From assembly GCF_019443445.1 (NCBI RefSeq), contig NZ_CP080378.1, positions 2,046,001-2,110,000 of the forward strand: DNA of 64,000 nt. Direction: 5' to 3'. The notes under the pieces were generated by a model. The model did not search any database. It worked only from the letters and a program-made list of their open reading frames with translations, and was not told the DNA's origin. Origin of the DNA: Massilia sp. PAMC28688 (lineage in GTDB: Bacteria; Pseudomonadota; Gammaproteobacteria; Burkholderiales; Burkholderiaceae_D). Position 1 is the stretch's first letter, and the number at the start of each line of letters is the position of its first letter. Of this stretch, positions 58,206 through 64,000 are shown in pieces. A program made the translations under genes and the position numbers.

Positions 58206-59285
58206 ATGCCACAATTCGCCCCCCTCCAGAACGACACCTTCCTGCGAGCGCTGCTGCGCCAGCCGACCGAGTACACGCCTGTGTGGCTGATGCGGCAAGC
58301 GGGCCGCTACCTGCCCGAATACCGCGCCACGCGCGAACGGGCCGGCTCGTTCCTGGGCCTGGCGAAAAACCCCGACTACGCCACCGAAGTGACGCTGCAG
58401 CCGCTGGACCGCTTTCCGCTGGACGCCTCGATCCTGTTCTCGGACATCCTGACGGTGCCGGACGCCATGGGACTGGGCCTGTATTTTGCTGATGGCGAAG
58501 GCCCCAAGTTCGAGCGCCCGCTGCGCACCGAAGCCGACGTCATGGCGCTGCGCTCACCGGACATGGCGTCGCTCGACTACGTATTCAAGGCCGTGACCCA
58601 GATTCGTACCGAAATCAATGGCCGGGTGCCGCTGATCGGCTTTTCCGGCAGCCCGTGGACGCTGGCGTGCTACATGGTGGAAGGCCAGGGCTCCAAGGAA
58701 TTCCACACCATCAAAAAAATGCTGTACAGCCGCCCTGACCTGATGCACCGCATCCTGTCGGTCAATGCGGCCGCGGTGGCCGAGTACCTCAATGCCCAGA
58801 TCGACGCCGGCGCACAGGCCGTGATGATTTTTGACTCCTGGGGCGGGGCGCTGGCCGACGGCGCCTTCCAGAGCTTCTCGCTGCAGTACATGCAGCAGGT
58901 GGTGGGGCAGCTCAAGCGCGAAAAGGATGGCGTGCGCATTCCCGTGGTGGCTTTTACCAAGGGCGGCGGCCTGTGGCTGGACCAGATCGCCGACATCGGC
59001 GCCGATGCCGTGGGCCTGGACTGGACCGTGGACCTGGGCCGCGCGCGCGCGCTGGTCGGCCACAAGGTGGCGCTGCAGGGCAATCTCGACCCTGCCATCC
59101 TGTTCGCCAGCCCGGAGCAGATTCGCGCCGAGGTCGAGCGCACGCTGATCGCCTACGGCAGGCCCACGCCCGGCTCCGGCCACGTGTTCAACCTGGGCCA
59201 TGGCATTTCGCAGTTCACGCCGCCCGAGTCGGTAACCGCCATGGTGGAAGCGGTGCATGACTTCAGCCGGCGCCAGCGCGCATGA
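58206..59285 (+). CDS. hemE: Uroporphyrinogen decarboxylase
   Basis: Haem-pathway enzyme that removes four carboxyls from uroporphyrinogen III. The 359 aa hold the N-terminal [18 protein letters not shown] signature (Arg residues bind substrate carboxyls), [15 protein letters not shown] with the catalytic Asp, [15 protein letters not shown], and the C-terminal FNLGHGI. Start 58206 (MPQFAPLQ) is chosen; an upstream TTG is unlikely. It diverges from the S9 peptidase gene. A 674-bp gap with DnaA-box-like sites follows. Confidence 0.97.
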   Translation: MPQFAPLQNDTFLRALLRQPTEYTPVWLMRQAGRYLPEYRATRERAGSFLGLAKNPDYATEVTLQPLDRFPLDASILFSDILTVPDAMGLGLYFADGEGPKFERPLRTEADVMALRSPDMASLDYVFKAVTQIRTEINGRVPLIGFSGSPWTLACYMVEGQGSKEFHTIKKMLYSRPDLMHRILSVNAAAVAEYLNAQIDAGAQAVMIFDSWGGALADGAFQSFSLQYMQQVVGQLKREKDGVRIPVVAFTKGGGLWLDQIADIGADAVGLDWTVDLGRARALVGHKVALQGNLDPAILFASPEQIRAEVERTLIAYGRPTPGSGHVFNLGHGISQFTPPESVTAMVEAVHDFSRRQRA

Positions 59286-59444
59286 TGTAGTTGCGCTACC
59301 TGAAGCGTTGGACGGACGGCGGTCGAGCTGCTGAATGGGTTACCACCGCACGCTGCGCCGCAGCACACGCATCGCAGTTATTCACAATTTTTCGTCCAGA
59401 TAAAAAACGCGGCAGTGTGAGCGCGACAACCGGCTCCGTCCCGG

Positions 59445-59457
59445 CAAGTACTTGATT
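59445..59457. repeat. 13-mer CAAGTACTTGATT, copy 1
   Basis: A 13-bp word with a palindromic core (CAAGTACTTG), repeated identically at 59803-59815 on the same strand and followed by AT-rich DNA each time. It lies between the first and second DnaA-like boxes. Confidence 0.6.
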
Positions 59458-59765
59458 AATCAGTGTTAATTGATGAGTTATTTGGGTGGACAGCGGGCCA
59501 TCCCCGCTGTTTTCCTGGCGTACGGCTGCAAGTTCCCCGGTCTTGTCCACAAAGTTATCAACAGGCTGTGGGGATAAAACCATAAAGTGCTTCGTATACG
59601 GGCACTTAGCGCACAAGCGCAGGTTTTACTTTAAGTTTGTGCTGCGGTGCATGATTTTTTGCCATGATTTGCATTTGCCCGTCGGCCTCGGACCACGCCA
59701 TCGCGATGGCAACAGATAAACGCGGCAATGGTGCGGGGCCAGCTGGTTATACACAATTGAAGAGA

Positions 59766-59802
59766 AACCACCCTGGAATACCGGCCTCGGGCAAGGGTGG
59801 TT
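59766..59802. other. Hairpin in the hemE-priA gap
   Basis: AACCACCCT (59766-59774) pairs perfectly with AGGGTGGTT (59794-59802) around a 19-base loop, directly before the second CAAGTACTTGATT repeat. Confidence 0.5.
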
Positions 59803-59815
59803 CAAGTACTTGATT
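59803..59815. repeat. 13-mer CAAGTACTTGATT, copy 2
   Basis: Identical to the word at 59445-59457; followed by an AT-rich run (TTTTAAACGGTATTATTTTT) that could be a melting region if the locus is a replication origin. Confidence 0.6.
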
Positions 59816-59959
59816 TTAAACGGTATTATTTTTGTGATTTCTGGTATTTCTGACGGCGTATTGAGCAATCGCAAAATTAATGGCGGGCATATTTGTCGTT
59901 GTCCACAAAGTTGTCCACAGCCGGTCCATCATTGTTTTCCATCCACTTGAAGCCGGCGC

Positions 59960-61987
59960 ATGCCCATGGCAACTTGCATACTCACCGTTGCGCTCGACAC
60001 TCCGCTCAACAGCAGCTTTGATTATCGCTGGCGTGGCGACGATGGCCCCCGGCCGTGCGTGGGGCAGCTGGTGCTGGTGCCGTTTGCGCATCGGGAAGTA
60101 GTCGGGCTCATTACCGGGGTTGGCGACACGACCGAAGTCGCCCCCGAAAAGCTCAAGGATGCCCTGGCGGTACGCAGCCAGCTTGCTCCCCTGTCGACCC
60201 AGTGGCTGGCGCTGGCCGCTTTTGCAGCGGACTACTACCAGCGTCCACTGGGAGAAGTTGCGCTGCCGGGATTGCCGAGGAACCTGCGCGTGGCGGGCAC
60301 GGTCAACCTGGACCGCGCGCTCAAGAAGCTGGCCAAACACGGCCTGGTACACGACAGCGCGCCGGTCGACATGCCGGTGCTGAACGACGCCCAGCAGCAG
60401 GCGGCAGACGCCATCGGCGGCGCTGTGGGCTTTACGCCGCTGCTCCTGTATGGCGTCACCGGCAGCGGCAAGACCGAGGTGTACCTGCAGGCGTGCGCCC
60501 AGGTGCTGGCGCGTGAAAGCGAAGGCCAGATTCTGATCCTGGTCCCGGAAATCAATCTCACCCCTCAGCTGGAAGGGAACATCCGCGCCCGCTTTCCCGG
60601 CGTGATGCTGGCGACGCTGCACAGCAGCCTGTCGGAGGGCGAACGCATGCTGCACTGGCTCGCCGCCCACCAGGGCAAGGCCAGGATCATCCTGGGCACG
60701 CGGCTATCGATCCTGGCGTCGCTGCCGCAGCTCAAACTGATCGTCATCGACGAAGAGCACGACCCCTCGTACAAGCAGCAGGAAGGATTGCGCTACTCGG
60801 CGCGCGACCTGGCCGTGTGGCGCGCGCGCCAGCTCGGCATCCCCATCGTGCTCGGATCGGCCACTCCCTCGCTGGAGACCTGGCATCATGCCGGTTCTGG
60901 GCGCTACCGCAAGCTTGAACTACGGGAGCGGGCCGTGAAGGACGCGGTACTGCCGCGCGTGAAACTGCTCGACATGGAGCGCGACAAGCCGAAGGACGGG
61001 CTGACATCGCACCTGCTTGCGGCGCTGCGCCAGCGTCTGGAGCGCGGGGAGCAATCCTTGCTGTTCCTGAACCGACGCGGCTATGCCCCCGTGATCTGCT
61101 GCGAATCGTGCGGCTGGATCAGCAACTGCACGCGCTGCACCTCCTTCATGGTGCTGCACAAGCCGGAGCACCGGCTGCGCTGCCATCACTGCAGCCTGGA
61201 GCTGCGCATCCCGCGTCACTGTCCCACCTGCGGCAATGTCGACCTGCAGCCGCTTGGACGGGGCACGCAGCGGGTGGAAGAAGGCCTGCAGCAGATGTTC
61301 CCCGCGGCCCGCATCCTGCGCATCGACGCCGACTCGACGCGCCTCAAAGGCAGCGCCCAGGCCGCGTTCGACAGCGTTCACCGGGGTGAGGTCGACATCC
61401 TGATCGGCACCCAGATGGTGGCCAAGGGCCACGACTTCAAGAAGCTCACACTGGTGGGCATCCTCAATCCCGACACGGCGCTGTTTTCGCAGGATTACCG
61501 TGCCAGCGAACGGCTGTTTGCGCAGCTGATGCAGGTGGCAGGGCGGGCGGGGCGGGCGGCGCGGGGCGAAGGGGCGAGCGTGAGCGAAGTGCTGATCCAG
61601 ACCCGCTACGCCGCGCACCCCCTGTATTCGGCGGTGGTGCGGCATGACTATGACCGTTTCGCCGGCAGCCTGCTGGAAGAGCGGCGGCAGGCGGCGCTGC
61701 CGCCCTATATGTACCAGGCATTGCTGCGTGCCGAAGCGCGCGAGCTGGCGCTGGCAATGGCGTTCCTGCAAGCGGCGCGTGACTGCCTGGTCCATGACGG
61801 CATCACCATCAACGACCCGATCCCGATGACCATGACGCGCGTGCACAACGTCGAGCGTGCGCAGTTGCTGGTGGAAAGCGCTTCGCGCCCGGCTCTGCAG
61901 GCCTTCCTCAAAGCCTGGCTGGCCCAGCTGCGCGACATGAAAGCGCGCGTCAAATGGAGCCTGGAAGTCGACCCCCTCGACATCTAG
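59960..61987 (+). CDS. priA: Primosomal protein N' (replication restart helicase)
   Basis: A 675-aa 3'-to-5' helicase that restarts stalled forks. N-terminal 3'-DNA-binding domain (ILTVALDTPLNSSFDYRW), Walker A GVTGSGKTEVY (about 165-172), Walker B VIDEEHDPSYKQQ, and the zinc-binding cysteines in CCESCGWISNCTRC, CHHCS and CPTCG; helicase-C motif in LIGTQMVAKGHDF and QVAGRAGRAARG. Length is normal (somewhat shorter than the E. coli protein). The ATG at 59966 is an alternative start. It directly follows the DnaA-box-rich gap. Confidence 0.97.
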   Translation: MPMATCILTVALDTPLNSSFDYRWRGDDGPRPCVGQLVLVPFAHREVVGLITGVGDTTEVAPEKLKDALAVRSQLAPLSTQWLALAAFAADYYQRPLGEVALPGLPRNLRVAGTVNLDRALKKLAKHGLVHDSAPVDMPVLNDAQQQAADAIGGAVGFTPLLLYGVTGSGKTEVYLQACAQVLARESEGQILILVPEINLTPQLEGNIRARFPGVMLATLHSSLSEGERMLHWLAAHQGKARIILGTRLSILASLPQLKLIVIDEEHDPSYKQQEGLRYSARDLAVWRARQLGIPIVLGSATPSLETWHHAGSGRYRKLELRERAVKDAVLPRVKLLDMERDKPKDGLTSHLLAALRQRLERGEQSLLFLNRRGYAPVICCESCGWISNCTRCTSFMVLHKPEHRLRCHHCSLELRIPRHCPTCGNVDLQPLGRGTQRVEEGLQQMFPAARILRIDADSTRLKGSAQAAFDSVHRGEVDILIGTQMVAKGHDFKKLTLVGILNPDTALFSQDYRASERLFAQLMQVAGRAGRAARGEGASVSEVLIQTRYAAHPLYSAVVRHDYDRFAGSLLEERRQAALPPYMYQALLRAEARELALAMAFLQAARDCLVHDGITINDPIPMTMTRVHNVERAQLLVESASRPALQAFLKAWLAQLRDMKARVKWSLEVDPLDI

Positions 61988-62010
61988 CCCGATTTTCTTT
62001 CCCAACACCA

Positions 62011-62223
62011 GGGTCAGACCACTTAAAACGGCTTTTTGCAACTTTACCCTCGTGCTATTGCGTGCCTGCAGTTGTGCGAGCTTGCCACGCACGTCTTCTG
62101 CCCGCGCGCAAACGCACGGCGGCAATCGACCGGTGTAAAGGGAACCAATGCCGCGCAACGGTTACCGATGCGATTTGAAATTCACCGAAACAATTGATTT
62201 GACTGCGTTTAAGTGGTCAGACC
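62011..62223. repeat. Inverted-end element, unit 1 (213 bp)
   Basis: The left end GGGTCAGACCACTTAAAACG and right end CGTTTAAGTGGTCAGACC are inverted copies. The left 31 bases (62011-62041) are repeated exactly at 62283-62313, and the inner right segment GAAACAATTGATTT (62187-62200) recurs in unit 2. The 145-base interior shows no gene. Starts 23 bases after the priA stop. Confidence 0.75.
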
Positions 62224-62281
62224 TCGACCGAAATGCGTCCGTCAGTAATCGAAAAGCAGCGATCCGGCAATCCCTCAGCTC

Positions 62282-62497
62282 GGGGTCAGACCACTTAAAA
62301 CGGCTTTTTGCAATTTTTCTGCAGCGATATTGATCGCGGGATTTTTCGCGGTCGTCGCCCTGCCTGCATTCGATTCTGCGCAAGAAAGGCGCGCGGTGAT
62401 CGTCGCGCGTGCGGAACCATGGCTGCTCGGAGGATGCCAAGAAGGTGCGAATTTCGGGGAAACAATTGATTTTGCCCCGTTTAAGTGGTCTGACCCC
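62282..62497. repeat. Inverted-end element, unit 2 (216 bp)
   Basis: Left end GGGGTCAGACCACTTAAAAC and right end GTTTAAGTGGTCTGACCCC form an almost perfect terminal inverted repeat. Unit 2 shares the left 31 bases and the right GAAACAATTGATTT block with unit 1, and its interior is also 145 bases between those blocks, yet the interior sequence is largely different. No gene is visible inside. A purine-rich stretch of G and A follows (62497-62520). Confidence 0.75.
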
Positions 62498-62591
62498 GGG
62501 GGAGGGGGGAGAACGGAGGAGGCCGGTGTCAGCGCGTATTGTGCGGGCCGTATAGAATCGGGGCATCAAACGTTTATGCTGGATGCCTGCT

Positions 62592-64000
62592 ATGAAGACT
62601 GTTTCCGTCGATGTTGCCGTCATTGGCACCGGTACCGCCGGCCTGGCCGCTTATCGCGCAGCGCGCGCCCAGGGCAAGCGCGTGGTCGTGATTGAGAGCG
62701 GCCCTTATGGCACCACTTGCGCCCGCGTGGGATGCATGCCGAGCAAGCTGCTCATCGCCGCCAGCGAAGCGGCCCACATGACGGCGCTGGCGCCCGGCTT
62801 TGGCGTCCATCCCGGCCCGACCAGGATCGATGGCCAGCAGGTCATGGCCCGCGTGCGCCGCGAGCGGGACCGCTTCGTGGGCTTTGTCCTCGAAGGCGTC
62901 GATAGTATTCCGGCCGAGGACAAGCTGCGGGGCCATGCGCGCTTCACCGGCCCGCACGCGCTCGTGGTGGGGGAGCATACGTCGGTCGAGGCGGCCAGTG
63001 TCGTCATCGCCACCGGCTCCACCGCCACCATGCCGCCGCAGCTTGCCAATGTGGGCAAGGGTGTGATCGTGAGCGATGCGGTGTTCGAGTGGACCGACCT
63101 GCCAGCCTCGGTCGCCGTCATCGGCACCGGTGTGATTGGCCTGGAGCTGGGCCAGGCGCTGAGCCGCCTGGGCGTGCGCGTGAGCTTTTTTGCGCGCGGC
63201 GGCAGCGTGGCACAGATCAGCGATCCGGAGGTGCTGCACGTGGCCGCGCAGACGCTGGGCGCGGAACTTGACCTGCGCTTCCAGCACGCCGTCGTGGGCG
63301 CGCGCCAGGATGGCGAGGAGGTGCTGCTCGAGTCACGCGATGCGTCGGGCAACACCCGCAGCGAGCGCTTTCAGTTCGTGCTGGTCGCCGTCGGCCGCAC
63401 GCCCAATGTGCACCAGATCGGCATCGAGCATACCGGTCTCGAACTCGATGAGAAGGGCATCCCGCTGTTCGATCCCCTCACCATGCAGTGCGGGACCAGC
63501 CATATTTTCATCGCCGGCGATGCCAACAACGAGCGTCCCGTGCTGCCGGAGGCGGCCGACCATGGCAGGATCGCAGGCGATAACGCGGGCCGCTTCCCGA
63601 ACGTGCTGCCCGGACTGCGCCGCACGCCGCTGGCCATCGCTTTCACCGAGCCCCAAATCGCCACCCTCGGCGAGAGCTACCGCGAGCTGTGTGTCACAGG
63701 TCAGCACAAGTTCGCCATTGGGAAGGTGTCGTTTACGAACCAGGGCCGCAGCCGCGTGATGCTGCAAAATCACGGCATGCTGCGGGTATATGGCGAGTAC
63801 GCGACTGGCCGCTTCCTGGGCGCCGAGATGATCGGGCCGCGCGCGGAGCATCTGGCGCACTTGCTGTCGTGGGCCTGCCAGGCCCGCATGACGGTAGCGC
63901 AGATGCTGGACATGCCGTTCTACCACCCCGTCATCGAGGAGGGTGTGCGCACGGCGCTGCGCGACCTGGCGGCAGAACTGGAAAAGGGGGCGCCGGCCGT
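62592..64000 (+). CDS. Dihydrolipoamide dehydrogenase-like flavoprotein (runs off window)
   Basis: About 469 residues are visible before the window ends; no stop is reached. It is a class-I pyridine-nucleotide disulfide oxidoreductase: FAD site VIGTGTAGLAAYRAA, redox pair Cys43 and Cys48 in GTTCARVGCMPSKLL, NAD site VIGTGVIGLELGQAL, second FAD motif HIFIAGDANN and the C-terminal HPVIEEG with the catalytic His-Glu pair. It resembles the Lpd3-type orphan enzymes that are not with a 2-oxoacid dehydrogenase complex. No partner E2/E1 genes are visible before the end. ATG at 62592 chosen; an upstream ATG at 62578 is out of frame. Confidence 0.92.
   Translation, partial: MKTVSVDVAVIGTGTAGLAAYRAARAQGKRVVVIESGPYGTTCARVGCMPSKLLIAASEAAHMTALAPGFGVHPGPTRIDGQQVMARVRRERDRFVGFVLEGVDSIPAEDKLRGHARFTGPHALVVGEHTSVEAASVVIATGSTATMPPQLANVGKGVIVSDAVFEWTDLPASVAVIGTGVIGLELGQALSRLGVRVSFFARGGSVAQISDPEVLHVAAQTLGAELDLRFQHAVVGARQDGEEVLLESRDASGNTRSERFQFVLVAVGRTPNVHQIGIEHTGLELDEKGIPLFDPLTMQCGTSHIFIAGDANNERPVLPEAADHGRIAGDNAGRFPNVLPGLRRTPLAIAFTEPQIATLGESYRELCVTGQHKFAIGKVSFTNQGRSRVMLQNHGMLRVYGEYATGRFLGAEMIGPRAEHLAHLLSWACQARMTVAQMLDMPFYHPVIEEGVRTALRDLAAELEKGAPA

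Larger units (their letters stand above)
59378..59919 (+). other. DnaA-box cluster, candidate origin or DnaA-binding locus
   Basis: Six 9-mers fit the DnaA box form TTRTNNACA, all in the same orientation: TTATTCACA (59378), TTGTCCACA (59543), TTATCAACA (59555), TTATACACA (59747), TTGTCCACA (59899) and TTGTCCACA (59911). Two match TTATNCACA exactly. The boxes come as close pairs (59543/59555 and 59899/59911, both 12 bases start to start). The 674-bp gap between hemE and priA is otherwise non-coding, with AT-rich stretches (59811-59880, 59451-59485). The boxes are seen directly; an origin function is inference. Confidence 0.55.

Noticed and set aside
59567..59577. TGTGGGGATAA as an inverted DnaA box
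   Set aside because: It is two bases too long for the 9-mer TGTGGATAA; not counted in the cluster.
1..64000. CRISPR array, prophage, rRNA or tRNA genes
   Set aside because: No regularly spaced repeats, phage structural or integrase genes, or rRNA/tRNA signatures were seen.

Overview
The window is high-GC, densely coded DNA from a proteobacterial chromosome. The gene order bolA-murA-hisG-hisD-…-hisE-hinT-tatABC, an mlaFED operon carrying mlaA, a LiuR-type leucine-catabolism regulator and the hemE-priA pair all point to the Betaproteobacteria, most likely Burkholderiales and probably Oxalobacteraceae (Massilia/Janthinobacterium-like). That placement is inference from gene order and protein style; no 16S or tRNA gene is present. 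I see no prophage, CRISPR array, rRNA or tRNA.

Layout. 0-5.6 kb (minus strand): a catabolic cluster led by a LiuR-like MerR regulator, then isovaleryl-CoA dehydrogenase, AceK (isocitrate dehydrogenase kinase/phosphatase), a thiolase, a short-chain dehydrogenase and the start of an acyl-CoA dehydrogenase. Two palindromic LiuR-like boxes flank the regulator, and a metallo-beta-lactamase-fold hydrolase diverges from it. 7-11.8 kb: a small HTH regulator, an unannotated 56-aa basic protein, then ubiX-grxD and GNAT-tex on the minus strand. 12-17.6 kb: a SNF2-family ATPase, a soluble PAS histidine kinase, its OmpR-type response regulator and a small secreted protein. 17.8-19.2 kb is the accessory pocket: a REP-associated transposase (RAYT) with REP-like debris around it, converging on a 152-aa protein of unknown family whose promoter carries a canonical LexA (SOS) box.

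19.3-25.5 kb: gltBD (ammonia assimilation). 25.7-27.9 kb: an orphan bacteriophytochrome kinase. 28-45 kb is a long plus-strand run: outer-membrane lipid-asymmetry genes mlaF-E-D-A-C-B, an ABC-2 exporter pair, ibaG/bolA, murA, the whole histidine pathway hisG-D-C-B-H-A-F-I-E with an orphan beta-class DNA methyltransferase between hisD and hisC, then hinT and tatABC, closed by a 15-bp perfect hairpin. 45-58 kb (minus strand): hemerythrin-like protein, secreted PHB-depolymerase-like esterase, alpha/beta hydrolase, DUF885 metallopeptidase-like protein, periplasmic MBL hydrolase, small membrane protein, a second and larger SNF2 ATPase and an S9 peptidase. 58-64 kb (plus strand): hemE, a 674-bp gap rich in DnaA-box-like 9-mers and AT-rich repeats, priA, a pair of about 215-bp elements with matching inverted ends, and a dihydrolipoamide-dehydrogenase-like gene running off the window.

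The most interesting signals are: the LexA-controlled unknown gene; the DnaA-box cluster between hemE and priA (candidate oriC or DnaA-binding locus); the paired inverted-end elements after priA; and the DNA methyltransferase embedded in the his operon.
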